The position numbers and the translations under genes are program-made. DNA of 64,000 bases from Plazaster borealis. Lineage: Eukaryota > Echinodermata > Asteroidea > Forcipulatida > Labidiasteridae. Numbering within the stretch: position 1 is the first letter of the stretch; each line of letters starts with the position of its first letter. The stretch is from NCBI GenBank assembly GCA_021014325.1, contig CM037474.1, positions 4,530,488 through 4,594,487 on the forward strand. Reading direction: 5' to 3'. This document shows, in pieces, positions 10,190 through 28,800 of this stretch. The notes under the pieces were generated by a model. It was given only the letters and a program-made list of their open reading frames with translations, ran no database searches and was not told the origin of the DNA.

Positions 10190-11560
10190 AGCTTTGATTT
10201 GAGAAAATCTAGATTTTAGTTCTTATTACTAAATGCTGTTTATTTGCAACATTGGGGCTACCTTTTGCTGAAGAATGATTAGTAAACTTTGGGCAGTAAT
10301 CCATGTTAAATAAAAATGTGAAATATGACTGCACACAGGTTCTTCTTACTTTGGTTTGAAAAGAACGGTTACATTATCCATGGAACTTCCATGCTTTATC
10401 ATTTCGTGAGTGTACATGTAAAAGGACTGCAAACAGATTATGCAGAAGACGTTACAAAATACATGGAAGAAATCCTTTTGGGTCAAATGCTGCCCGAGGT
10501 TCTGAAATGTTTCAATTCATGATGATCAATGATAATAAACAATGACAGAAAATCTGGAAATAACATGACAGGTAAAGTGTGTGACAAGACAGGAATGAGA
10601 TTCGATGAATTTGAAAATTCCTGAAAATGGCTCGCAGGCCTGGGTTCCTCCTTGTTCTAGACCCGGATGTTACAATTCAGGATGTTTACAGTCTTTGTGC
10701 ATCACGAAAAAGACAAAACTACAGGTTTGGACACAATGTGGACTATTTCTCTCTCCCTTTGGTGAATGCTTTACTTCTTTCAAGGAAATTTCGTGGCTCA
10801 AGGAGATTTTGAAAAATTCCTAAAATCAGGAAACATATTGAGAAATCACACGACTGACCCTGACAAGAAACTGGGAAAGCCGCCATCTTTGCTGAAGTGG
10901 CCTGAAAGTGAGGCTTGAATCCGATAGTGTTACAAAGAGGGAACACTGTTACCATATACCTTCTCGGAATGCAACGAATTGAATAAATGAAATTTCCAAG
11001 CAAATTCCAATCAGTATCTTTGATAAATTTCAACAAATTTTTATTTAAATAAAGCTACTTTTAAACAGATGAGCAAGAAAAATATACGCATAAATTACTG
11101 TATCCAATTATTTTAAATAAAATATTGTGCATAAATACCTACAGCTAGTTGTTAATTATCTTTAGATATATTTACTGGGCTTAAATTGCCATAAAACAAC
11201 AATCAAAGTAGTAATTAAAGTTCCGCTCTGAAGATGCACCGAAGTTTCCCCAAGTTTAGTTGTTCACATTTTAAGCTGTCAGCGAATAAAAAATCTTTTG
11301 GGCCAGAATTGCTACCCTCACCAGGTCCAGGTGTCACCTGACCTGTCCTTATGAAGTACAACTTGTTAAATATGTAAAATACCACAGCACTGGGTCAAGT
11401 TTTGTTGTGAAGTACAAAAGATTTGTGCAGAAATTTATAAGTTCAAAGCTCAGTCGGTAAACAATGAAAAAGACAGATCATTTTGTAATCCTAAAAACGG
11501 GCAAAACTGCAATCTGTCGTAAATCTGTTTGTACATAACTTTCGTACATAAATCTATTGC
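10190..11560. other. Intergenic with dispersed repeat copy
   Basis: It contains the GTGCATCAC repeat (copy 2, 10612-10850). The ORFs at 10605-10823 and 10627-10812 are two frames of that same repeat. The rest is AT-rich with no recognisable gene. Confidence 0.6.
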
Positions 11561-11563
11561 CCC

Positions 11564-11986
11564 TTAAAGGTAGGGTCATAGATTGGTAAATACTCCAAAA
11601 ATTAATGACCATAAAAACTTACTTGGTAAGAAGCACGGCAGCTGTTGATAGTATAAACTATTTTAGGAACGAATTCCCTTCAAAGTATTATGGTTTGGAT
11701 AATTTTTTTCATCTACAAATTTGAATCTGAGAAACGATACATTCAGGAATTGGTTCTCAGACTTCTAAGGGTTGGTGTACATTCGCAAATGCTGCGGTTC
11801 GAGATGCGGTTGGTACCCGAGCCACCTCGCTAAATGTGGATGGATTTGACAAATACGATTTTTTGCTGTAATCACAGCAAGTGCACACTAAACTTTCACA
11901 TGTGACTTTTACTGTATCTATCTTTATTTTTTTGCCCATAAAAAAGCATTAGGTTGATAAAAACCAAGCTATGACCCTACCTTTAA
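11564..11986. mobile_element. MITE, TTAAAGGTAGGGTCATA family
   Basis: It starts TTAAAGGTAGGGTCATAGAT and ends CTATGACCCTACCTTTAA. The interior resembles the copies at 28801 and 27946 (gatgcggttggtac, tcacctcgctaa-tggatgga). Confidence 0.88.
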
Positions 11987-11999
11987 AGGTAATTATGCC

Positions 12000-12640
12000 T
12001 ATTATTACACCTTCTTCAGGGTTATTTTTACTCCCTCTGCATATGCGCCAGGGTGCAGTTTAATAGAAATGCAGCTGTAATCACAGAACCCAAGGCTTCT
12101 GTTCTTTCAAGTCTTTAAAGAACACCCGAGTGTTACATCTTTAAGGATTACAGAAAGAAGCTCTTACCTTACGTTTTTGACCGACAACAAAAAAGAGGGA
12201 TTTTTAAAAAATCAAGTTCAAGGGCTGGCCTTCATTATGGTATAGGTTTTTGTAAAGATTTTTTTCAAGACGATCTAACTGACAAGGACAAGAAAATCTC
12301 AAATCAGACTAAAAAGAAGCTCTTACCTTACGTTTTTGACCGACAACCAAAAAAAAGGAATTTTCTTTTAATCAAGTTCAAGGGCTGACCTTCATTTTGG
12401 TATAGGTTTTTTTAAAAGATTTTTTTCACAACAATCTAACCGACTTTCCAAGGACAAGAAAATCTGAAATCAGACTCGGACAGGAATGAATATCATGGCT
12501 GCCTATTTTTAAAAGGGCAGGGGATTATTCCTCTGTACAAGGGGCACCAAGGCAAGGACCTAGGGCAACAAAACATACTACTATTATACCATTTATTTTA
12601 TTATTAACCTCAATGAAGTTCAAAACCTGGGCCCAAATTC
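12000..12640. repeat. Decayed tandem/dispersed repeat
   Basis: A block of about 150 bases occurs twice (agaagctcttaccttacgtt, then tcaagttcaagggctg-cc) at about 12160 and 12310. It leads into sequence like the CAGGCATGATAT family (gaaatcagactcgga, aatatcatg). No coding potential. Confidence 0.55.
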
Positions 12641-13452
12641 ATCAAGCTTGTAAGCAGATGTTTTCTGGTTACGGAGCGGCAATTCGCAGAATTTCAATTT
12701 CATAAGCACTGCTAACCCTCAGCAAAGCTAAAGGGCAAAGGCGCGCTAACTTTTGTGCATAGAGGCTCCTCCATTATGCGCTATATAAATGTCTCGTATT
12801 ATTATTTACTTGCCAGGGGTTTCTGTAAACACACGAGTGAAGGAATAATGCAAGTAAAACGTGAACATGCTGTCAAGTCTTCTCCATTGTTTATAAACTA
12901 CTTTTGCTTAGGCATGTTTTTTCTGCTATAGTAAGGACATGGATTTGCTTACCAGTAAACAGCTTTATGAAATTGTTTCCAGGGCCCTATTTCATAAAGC
13001 CTGCAAGCAAAAAAACTTGCTAAGCACAGAAAAATTGTGCTTACCTGAAAAAAGTTACTTGCAAAAAATTCATTAACTTTTCATTGTTTTGCGACTCTGG
13101 TGCCCCACTCACTTTTTGCATAGCAAAGAAATTTGCTAAGCAGTATTTTCTGCTTAACAGCTTTAAGAAATTGGGCCCAGGGCCTGATTTCATAGAGCTG
13201 CTCAACAGCCCATTTTGTGCTTACTTTGCTATTTCCATTTCATAGCGCTGCTAAATGTAAGCACAGCAAAAGGCATGCTAACCTTCCGGTGCTTACTGTT
13301 TTAATGACGTAACAATTCAAATCCATTGTGAATGCGTAAGCTGTCCATCTTCTTTTGCTAACTTGTAAAATACGCTTGTGCTTAAGCAAACTTAGCTAAA
13401 GTACGCAGACAACTTTGCTTACCATTAAGCAGCTCTATCAAATCGCCCCCAG
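12638..13452. mobile_element. Three consecutive GGGCCC-type inverted-repeat elements
   Basis: Elements at about 12638-12990, 12978-13190 and 13180-13452 sit end to end. Each begins gggccc(a/t)-tttcat and ends with a reverse copy (agct-tatgaaatt, aagaaattgggccc, agctctatcaaatc). All are non-coding and rich in ttgctaagca/tgcttagcaa words. Confidence 0.7.
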
Positions 13453-13739
13453 AGCTTTGCGAAGCCACTCTTCATTTGTAATTTTGAGTAATTAATTGTG
13501 TTTGTCAATTAGTAACTCCTACAATCTAATCTCCCCCATAGGGCAACCTGTCTATTATTAACTTATCATTACTTTTCTTGAAAATGAGTTAAATTTAACA
13601 CTGATAGTTATTTTCGGTCCACATCAATTTGGATTTCTGCAGAGGTATTTAAAACATTTGAGACTTTTTAAAATGACATTACAAAGTTATTGAAATGGTG
13701 AAACATTAATAGAGAAATTGTCAGAATGGCAATTGCATC

Positions 13740-14140
13740 TAGCGTGCCGTGGCCGAGCGGTCTAGAGCATCGAACTCAAGTTCTAATGGCCGAGTCATCA
13801 GAGTGTGGGTTCGAATCCCAGTCATGACACTTGTGTTCTTGGGCAAGACACTGAACTATAATTACTTCTCATCACTCAGGGGTAAATGGGTAACTGCGAG
13901 GGTAGAGATTGTTGATGTGAATGATTAGCAACCTGTGCGCCAATTTGCTTGCAGGTGCTGCATACTCCAAAGGAGTTGAGATGGTTTCAGGAATGATTAG
14001 CAACCTGTGGGTCAATTTGCTTGCCGATGCTGCATACTCCAAAGGAGTTGAGATGGTTCAGGAATGAACAGGGGTAGTGATAGTGTGAGGCGCTTTGATA
14101 CAAAGTTCAAAAGCGACCGAATTAATGCCTATAATTATTT
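13740..14140 (+). mobile_element. tRNA-derived SINE (Leu/Ser-type head)
   Basis: The head CCGTGGCCGAGCGGTCTAGA leads to GGGTTCGAATCCCAGTCATG. The body contains a 72-base internal duplication (atgattagcaacctgtg, twice). It matches the 1356 family, with a different central body (acttctcatcactcagggg) shared with the 49158 copy. Confidence 0.85.
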
Positions 14141-14560
14141 ATCATCCATATAAATCCACAATCACAAAAAGATTCCAAAAATGCATTGATATTTACATAA
14201 TTTACGTACAAGTTCTTTCCCTCAAATTGAAGTAGAAGTCTAAGGCAACTCAAAAACTGTTAAAATCGCTGAGGTTTGAAGACAAGTTCAACTTTAATGA
14301 TGAAGATGCATTACTCAGAATATTTATATTCTTTTATTGTGAAATCGATCAAATTGTGAAAACACACCACTTCCCCCCCCTATAAAAACCCTAAAAGTTT
14401 TTCAATTAGTTTATTATAAGTTCTTACAACGAAATGAACTAAATGGGGGGGGGGGGGAGATCTTGTTCAAAAATCTACACACTTTGTAGTGTCCTAAAAA
14501 TATCACGCAAAATAAACTTCTTTAATTGTTTTTTTTCTTCTTATCCACATGAAGACTTCC

Positions 14561-14884
14561 TTAAAGGAACATTACAGAATTGGTTTTTGCTAACTAAACA
14601 GTTGCTGGCAGTGTAAGCACTTTATATAATCCACCATACATAAACTGACAAACCTGTAGAAGTTTGAGATCGATCGGCCATATGGGTCACAAGAAAAAAA
14701 GTGAAAAACCGATTTGCATTTGCATGTGTTATACAATGCATGAATAAAACGCTCATGAGCGATAAACTCCAATCGAAATTAGTTTTATTTATTTCTCATC
14801 AAATGTGGCATTTCAGACAGAAATATTTCTTGGGATGTTTTTCTACAGAAAAGTTTAATTACCAGTTCTGTAACGTTCCTTTAA
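14561..14884. mobile_element. MITE, TTAAAGGAACATTACAGAA family, just 3' of MSRB
   Basis: It starts TTAAAGGAACATTACAGAAT and ends AGTTCTGTAACGTTCCTTTAA, forming inverted ends. It lies 160 bases beyond the MSRB stop. On the - strand it contains AATAAA (tttatt at 14784-14793), the nearest candidate polyadenylation signal for MSRB, so the element may supply the 3' end. That last point is inference. Confidence 0.8.
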
Positions 14885-15045
14885 AATAAAAACCCTTCAT
14901 TGAATTCACTCAGAATTAAAGTCAAACTAATTATTATAAGAATTGTTTTTCTTTTTCTTTCTTATTTACACGAAGTTCTCTCAGTTCTTCTGAAAAAGTT
15001 AGCTGCCCCGATATCAAAAAATAACATCTCATTTTTAAGTTCCCG

Positions 15046-21615
<6,570 letters not shown>

Positions 21616-22387
21616 CTGCAAAGATAAAGGAAAGATCCTCAACGTTAATGGAACTCGCTAAGAGATCGACAGACACTGATGCTGTTGAGAAACTGTTCTG
21701 TTGAAAGGAGCTATGTTCTGGGATATATAATGAAAAATACCGGATGTCACAGGGAGTACACTTCCTCATATCCGCCTACCAGAAAAAGTACAAAGTCAAT
21801 GGTTAGTCTTGTTTCGAGTAGTTACTTTCAGATACTTGTTCTGTTATATACTAAAAGGGGCTGTGTCATCATGATCAAAGCGGGCCTGTGGCTGCACATG
21901 GAATTATGAACTCGCAACCAGTTAATGCATGAGCGCTCTCATTAGATATGATACGGAGGGAGGAAGGGCTTGCGCGTGCAGTTACTGGGTGAGAGTTCTT
22001 CCATGTACCGCCAACGGCATGCTTTGATCATGACGACAGAGCCCCTTTAAAGCTGAGGGAACTGTGTGAATTGACCTTCTTGGAAGTCTATGCTTCCACA
22101 TCAGATCTGGTTCCATCAGACATTTTGAAGCTGAGTGGTTTTTGGAGAAACGAACTTGTCAAAAACAGTTAACAGACACAAAATTGAAAGTGAACAAGTT
22201 GTTGTCTAAAATAGAAAATTGTAAAATCTAGGTGTTTCCTGGCAGGCAAGATACTACACTGGTCATATGGGCAATTTTACATGTTTGTGTCATGATTGTG
22301 TCCTAATTGTTTCCCCACTTTCATAAGGACTCTATCTATTGGAAAATGAGTGCATCACAAAATTGAATTTGACCTTGGAGGCCCCTC

Positions 22388-22739
22388 TTTAAAGCAAGTG
22401 TACAACATTGGTAATTGTCAAAGACCAGTATCCACACTTGATGTGACCCAACATATACATGAGATAACAAACCTGTGAAAATTTTAGCTAAATCGGTCTT
22501 CGGAGTCTTGAGAAAACAGTGAAAAATCACATTATATATTTTCACTGTTTTCAAATAACGCATTTTATCACCAGTGATAAAGACTAATTGTTTTACTCAT
22601 TTTCCTAAAAACTATAGCATTTCAAGTAAAACTATTTCAAGGGAAGTCTTTCACCATGACCATCTTTACATGTATACCATGTAAGTTATGTGCAAATCTG
22701 TGAACATTTATACCTTACCAATGTTGTACACACCCTTTA
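22388..22739. mobile_element. MITE, subfamily with ACATTGGTAATTGTC end
   Basis: It starts AAAGCAAGTGTACAACATTG and ends CTTACCAATGTTGTACACACC plus CTTTAA. It is internally similar to the ACACGTTTGGTAAT family (tcaaagaccagta-ccacacttg). It abuts the next MITE at a shared TTTAA. Confidence 0.8.
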
Positions 22740-23112
22740 AAGGCATCGTACACGTTTGGTAATCACTCAAAATATCTATTAGCATAAAAACTTACTTGGT
22801 AACAAGCAACGGAGTGCTGTTGATAGTATAAAACATTGTGAGAAACGACTCCCTCTGAAGTAACCTAGTTTTTGAGAAAGAGGTAATTTCTCACTAAAGT
22901 AATAAAAGACTTCTTGCAAGAAGTTTTTATTCCTAATCTGAAAGCACACCAATTTCTACAACAAGGGTGTTTTTTCTTTCATCATTTTCTTGCAACTTCG
23001 ATGACCAATTGAGCCCAAATTTTCACAGGCTTGTTATTTTATGCACATGTTGGGATACACCGAGTGAGAACACTGGTCTTTGACAATTACCAAACGTGTA
23101 CGATGCCTTTAA
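22738..23112. mobile_element. MITE, ACACGTTTGGTAAT family
   Basis: A full-length copy in the opposite orientation to 15599. It begins TTAAAGGCATCGTACACGTT and ends ACGTGTACGATGCCTTTAA. The ends are nearly perfect inverted repeats of about 25 bp. Confidence 0.92.
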
Positions 23113-23302
23113 GAGAAATAACTTCAGTCAACACAAAATCAACAGGAAGGTTTTGAGAGCGAGACTAACTGAACATGAGAACTAAACCTTGTCCTTTCCT
23201 TCCCAAGTTGACACAATGGTTTCCTTCAAGGGTCAAGGAGGTTACACCTGTGTTATCTTTTCACATGAAAGGCTGACCAAATATTTGAACAGAGTGAACA
23301 TA

Positions 23303-23973
23303 TTTCAAGGTACGGTCATAGATTGGTTTTTGACAACGTCATGCTGATTACGTGTTGTTTGAAGCTTTGCATGGTGTGGAAAAAATAAGAAGTAACTAAA
23401 TAAATAGCGAACTTGCGGGTACAACCATGTGTAAAATCTCTTTTGTGGGAGTGTTGGCTCTGAAAAGAGTTGTGGGAATGTTGGCTCTGGGAAGAGCTCT
23501 TTTCAGAGCCAACACTCCCACAAAAGAGATTTTACACATGGCTGTACCCGCAAGTTCACTATTCATTTAGTTACTTCTTATGTAATGCTGATTCATAGGC
23601 AAAATGCAAAAAAGTCACACCTGAAAGTTTCCAGTGAATACAGTGTCTACTTTCTGAGAAAACAGCAACAAAACTGTCACAGTGTTTTCACAAGAATATT
23701 GAACCCATTCACGTTTAGCAGGTGACAGTGGGTACCAACCGCATCTCTTGCCGCAGCATTCATGAACAGACACCAACCCTCAGAAATCTGAGAAATGAAT
23801 CGTTTCTCAGATTCAAACGTTTTTGGGTGAAAAATTATCCAAACCATATTACTTTGAAGGGAATCATTTCTCAAAATAGTTTGTACTATCAACAGCTGCA
23901 GTACTTCTCACCAAGTAAGTTTTTATGGTCATTAAGTCTTGGAGTATTTACCAATCTATGACCCTGTCTTTAA
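23303..23973. mobile_element. MITE, TTAAAGGTAGGGTCATA family, carrying a long palindrome insert
   Basis: Outer ends read AAGGTACGGTCATAGATTGG and CCAATCTATGACCCTGTCTTTAA. Copies elsewhere are about 420 bp; this one is about 670 because it contains the long inverted repeat at 23386-23580. Confidence 0.75.
23386..23580. repeat. Long inverted repeat, 84-base arms
   Basis: The left arm 23386-23469 (from taagaagtaac to ggctctgaaaagag) is the near-exact reverse complement of the right arm 23497-23580, with about four mismatches and a 27-base loop that itself repeats tgttggctctg. A transcript would fold into one long hairpin. Confidence 0.93.
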
Positions 23974-24179
23974 GGTGATGTACCTTTGGGTACTACTAGT
24001 AGCAGGTGTGTTTGATTTCCTTAAAACTACATTACGCAAGGTAGTATTATTTTTTAACTCAAACACTGTAAAAACACTTGAATGTTCATTCACATGTTGA
24101 AACACTTTTTGGGTGGTTTCAGCATGGAGGATTTCCTTCCTCCATGAGTTCAAGTACTTAACAAAAATTTACATTGGAA

Positions 24180-24245
24180 AAAACTGCTTATGTGACGATA
24201 GATAATTTGGGTTGAACAAAGAAAAATTTACTAGAGCGGGATTGA
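24180..24245 (-). mobile_element. SINE fragment (second tRNA-headed family)
   Basis: On the + strand it reads tttgggttgaacaaagaaaa, then tagagcgggatt, matching the 3' part and end of box B of the SINE at 7985. The tRNA head is lost. Confidence 0.6.
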
Positions 24246-24249
24246 CTCT

Positions 24250-24899
24250 ACCAATGAAAAGATTGTTTCTCGTTTACACCACAGGTCATGTTGGTTGGTA
24301 AGCAGCTTTCTTGTTTTAAATACATTCAGTAGTTAGTTTATGGTATGTCCCTTTTGTTTCTGACTAATCAAATTAGCCTGCCAATTAGTTAAATGATGGC
24401 TCTCCATCAAAGTACCCAAACTGCGTGACAATGTATTTTATTCTTTCAATAGTCCAGGTTTCTTTAAAACACATCTGTTTACTTAATTAAAATGTGTATT
24501 TAAAACCCACCCACACACAATGCACTCCACCGACCAAACTTTCTTTGTTTTTTGTCAAGGCCTTATACTAACGCAATAAACTAATTAAAAATTGTTATTA
24601 AATTATTAAGAATCACTGTTTGTATTTGCATGAGACTACGTCGGTAGATGAAGGGATACTTTTAGCTTCAAGTTCAACGGGTTGATATGGAGTCCGGAGT
24701 CTATTAAATTAAAATGAACTCAGTTGACATTTTCTTTTGTAGCAAACATCTTGTCAGAACACGTTTTGGTATAATTTTGTTTTTATATTGTACCCCTGCG
24801 TGGTATTATTTTTTCGGAATTATTTGGAACTTCAAAGCAATTATTATTGTTGAGAATATCATTGTCACAATGAAATCCTGACTAAATAAAGCAAAGACA

Positions 24900-24937
<38 letters not shown>

Positions 24938-25400
24938 TTATATTCCATATTACAAAATGATCAAATGCGCCTTACAATAAGACGGAAAAAATTCTAAGAA
25001 AATACATACAGAAAAGAAAAATACAAAAACGGTAGCAAACAAGCGTTACAAAAGTTAAAAACAATTCATAAAAACACACTCTTATAAAAAGTTTAAGCTG
25101 GACCAGCCAGTGACTGGCAAAAAACGTTCTCATAAAATGCACCAGGATTTTTCGTTACGGAAAAATTACGGAATGTCTCACCATGAATAGGCCTAAACCA
25201 TACCCTAAACTTCCAATTTTAGTTGCTCACCAGAAAATGGTAAATTTATCGAGCTAGAAATAACTACACCCAACGTGTTCTGCTTACCACAAAATACCGC
25301 GCTTATATTTTCCACTCTCTGCTTATGAGTTAACACAAAATTTCTGCGCTAGCTGTGTAAGAAGAATGCTTAGTAATGTGAAGTACACAGACAACAGGCA
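24250..25400. other. Intronic or intergenic AT-rich DNA with (AAT)n
   Basis: A perfect AAT microsatellite lies at about 24901-24936. Downstream, catattacaaaatgatcaaa and similar A-rich text looks like a retroelement tail, but I cannot name it. No coding region seen. Confidence 0.5.
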
Positions 25401-25496
25401 CGGAATTTCACCTTCGAGAGGGCTAGGCCATTTTCATTTTGCATAGAGCACTTCTACGGGAAACTTTTGAAGGGGCAACAAGGCCTTGCAAGACCA

Positions 25497-26040
25497 GGGC
25501 TCGAGTTCAAAGAGCTTCTTAAGCAGAAAAGAGGGCTCAACAATGTTCTTCTAAGCAAAAATGAGCACGATACCAGTCACAGGTGATATATGTGAAATGG
25601 TATTTCGGTAGGTAACCTTATTCCGGTAAGCATAAAATTTCTGTTGTGCTGAGCTACTTTTTGTGGTTAAGCAGCTCTTTCAAACTGAGCCAACTTGTAG
25701 ACACGCTTACGCTAAGCGTGACCTTTTCTGCTTACAATAGGGGCCTAAGCATCTATGTTTCACTTTAAATGGTAAGCAGAGACATGACACTGGCCCCAAG
25801 GAAACTCAACAGGACATACATGTACATATGTAAACTGTACTGGGCCCAATTTCATAGAGCTGCTTTAGCGGAAAATATCGCCCAACACATTTCTGCTAAG
25901 TGCAATTTAGCAGGGAACCAGTCAAAAATTGTACATGTGAAATGGTATTTTGGCTGGTGACCTATTTCTGGTAACCAACATTGTTTTTGTGTGCTTAGCT
26001 ACTGTTTGTGCTTAAGCAGCTCTATGAAATTAGGCCCTGA
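25497..26040. mobile_element. Two GGGCCCAATTTCATAGAGCT-type inverted-repeat elements
   Basis: The copy at 25840-26040 is the clearest: it opens GGGCCCAATTTCATAGAGCT and closes AGCAGCTCTATGAAATTAGG. The copy at 25497-25695 has a degraded left end but the same interior (aaaatgagca-gataccagtcaca). Confidence 0.78.
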
Positions 26041-26709
26041 TCTTATTATGCTGAGCTGCATGTACGTGTGGAATGAGAACAAACAGGAGATGTGCTGGCA
26101 GGGTATATTGATTTGACACGATGGTAATGCAGGACTGTATAATTGCTATTGCAGGTGATTTTACAGATCATTTACTGCAGACATGGCTGAAAGTCCCTTA
26201 CACACAAGTAATACATTTAATAAACAAGTTCATTTCGTTTGCATAGTTTGTCAGCATTTATACAAAGCGAGCATCGTCCTTTTGGTTATTACCGCTTAAG
26301 CTAATGAACCACTGTGTGAGTGGCTTCAGCAGTATCTTTATCTGTATTGTACAACACCAAATTGATTTTCGGCAGTTATCAAATCCGCAAAAATTAAAAA
26401 CCACACCTATGGCAAAACACTTTAAGCTAATCTGAATTCCGACAGTTGCCTAATCATCATCAACTAAAACTAATTCCCAGCAGTAGCATAAGATCCCCAG
26501 AATCGACAACAAATAATGGCATCGAACTGAATTTCTGGCAGGCGTACAAAATCCGTGAAATCAACGGCAATTAGGAAACCATTATTATAGCAAAGATGAT
26601 TTCTGGCAGTCGCATCAAATCCACGAAATCAGTTAAAACACAAATATAACCACCAAAGGGTAACAAATATGTTTCAGGAATTCGCTTGTACTTCGAAACC
26701 CATAACCTA

Positions 26710-27127
26710 CTGTAATAATAATAATAATAGTTGCTTCTATAGCGCACATATCTGTCACTCAGTGACACTCAAGATGCTTCAACATTCAGTATTTTCCTGC
26801 AAGATATTGTTTTTGAAGTATGACACCAATTCTTTACATAGCACCATGTAATAGTTTACAAGGTGCTGTGGCGCAATATGCTGCCGATCAAACCAGGAAC
26901 ACCGGGGCAAACCCCTTCTCTTTTCGATAAGTGCACTGGGTTCTTTTACGTGCATTACACAACATACGGGACCAATGGCTTTATGCCCCATCCGAAGGAC
27001 GCAGCAATAGTGGTTAAGTGTCTTGCTTAAGGACACAAGTGTCACGACCGGGACTCGAACCCACACTCTGCTGATCAGAAATACCAAAGCTTGAGTCCGG
27101 TGCTCTTACCCGCTCGGCCACGACACG
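26710..27127 (-). mobile_element. tRNA-derived SINE (Leu/Ser-type head), - strand
   Basis: Read on the - strand it starts GCGTGTCGTGGCCGAGCGGG, passes GGACTCAAGCTTTGGTATTT, GGGTTCGAGTCCCGGTCGTG and ggacacaagtgtc-related body, and ends in a poly-ATT tail (aataataataataat at 26713). It is one of the least decayed copies. Confidence 0.88.
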
Positions 27128-27945
27128 CCAGGGGTAACCAAGAGGCTTCCGGACGTCGCTTGTATCGCGAAACCCAACATACAATAAATTAGAACATGAA
27201 ATCAGATTTGCCATTGACCTTAAAACACCGAAGTGTTTGACCACTCAAGCGTGAAGCACACATTCTTACACAACAGAGAGCTTTCATTCAAAGGACCTTT
27301 TAACAAACTACATTATCTCCTTGAATATACTGCTTTACAGCAAAATAAGTAATAAAACAGTTCTTACTTATTAAATTCTCTTTCATATAATCCAAAAATC
27401 ATTGAGATTGGTAAATAACTGTCAAAGTTCTTTGTCTTTCTTTCCTCAGTGTGATCTGTAATCTGAAACACTTTTTTGTACACAACCATATGGCGCTCCG
27501 TAGGTGTTGGGCATTTCGGATCTTTCAACTCTTATTTGAAGAGATTGCAAAATAGCAACCCTATTATATTTAACCACCATTGGAAAGATCCGATCTTTCT
27601 CTTTCCAATGATGGTAAGCTTGGGTATGGAGGATGAACATGGACAAAACTACAGTTTTATTACAAATGGCCTTTGTGCTCAGGCTTGAGTGCTTTTTGTG
27701 TGTAAGCTTGGTCGACTAAAGTCGCCAATGGTAAGGAAGAGGGGGTTTGAGTGCAGTCGACTAAAGTCACCTATGGTAATGAAAGGGTTAAACCTATGAA
27801 TGTAAGCATTCAAAATTTAGTTTTGCCTCAAATTTATTGACTGAAAAATAATACTTAATTTAACGCCAATGAAATTTTACTTTACGACTTTGGGCAGTTA
27901 AGTCGGATTCTTAAACAATTTAACGACAATGAAACATCAGTAAGC

Positions 27946-28393
27946 TTAAAGGTAGGGTCATAGATTTGTAAATACTCAAAAGATTAATGACAATAAAACC
28001 TTACTCAATGAGAAGCACTGAGGCTGTTGATGGTATAAACTATTTTGAGAAAGGATTCCTTCGAAGAAATATGGATTTGAATTTTGTTTACCCCAAAACA
28101 TTTGAATCTCGCATGAATCGTTTCTCAGATTTCTGAGGGTTGGTGTCCTTTCGCGAATGCTGCAGCCAGAGATGCGGTTGGTACATGTACCTGCTGTCAC
28201 CTCGCTAATGGATGAATTTGACGCTCTTGTGAAAATACGGTGACGGTTTTTGGCTGTTTTCTCAGCAAGAAGACACTGTATTCAGCTGAAACTTTCAAAT
28301 GTGACTTTTAAAATTTTATTGTATCTTTCTTTATAATTTTGCCTATAAATCAGCTCTACATTGACAAAATCAAATTTATGACCCTACCTTTAA
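27946..28393. mobile_element. MITE, TTAAAGGTAGGGTCATA family
   Basis: The ends TTAAAGGTAGGGTCATAGAT and ATGACCCTACCTTTAA are inverted. The interior has gatgcggttggtac and tcagctgaaactttca, shared with the other copies. Confidence 0.88.
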
Positions 28394-28800
28394 TATATGG
28401 TAAAACTGTATTCAGTGGACATGGAGATACAGTATTCATGAAAGTAAATGATGAAAAAACACAAATATTGTTATAGTATGTAAAGCTGAATACAATTTCC
28501 ACTTAATTTCAACACCTGTAATATGGCTAGGCACTTAAAGTCCCCCACTGCCCCCCAGTGCCCTTAGGGTGAGAGATTCAATGTGTCCACAGACGGCACA
28601 TTATTGCTAGGCATCTTTCCTTCCACTGAGTGATTTTTGGCGCTAATCATCTTCGGGGTCTGCTAGTGATTTCATTATTCAGCCGAGCCACAGCTTAATT
28701 TGGGAATTCAGGCTTAATAATTCATTCACTGTGGGCAATCATTTTGTGTCCTGGGTGAAAAATAAATTGTTATTTTAAAAAAGAGGCGAAGCTACGTGTC

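Noticed and set aside
21616..21769. N-terminal extension of the MSRB exon (MRKCTPCDIRYFSL...)
   Set aside because: A good acceptor (tatctttgcag) separates it from the conserved part, and it has no resemblance to MSRB N-termini; kept as intron, though use as a first exon cannot be excluded.
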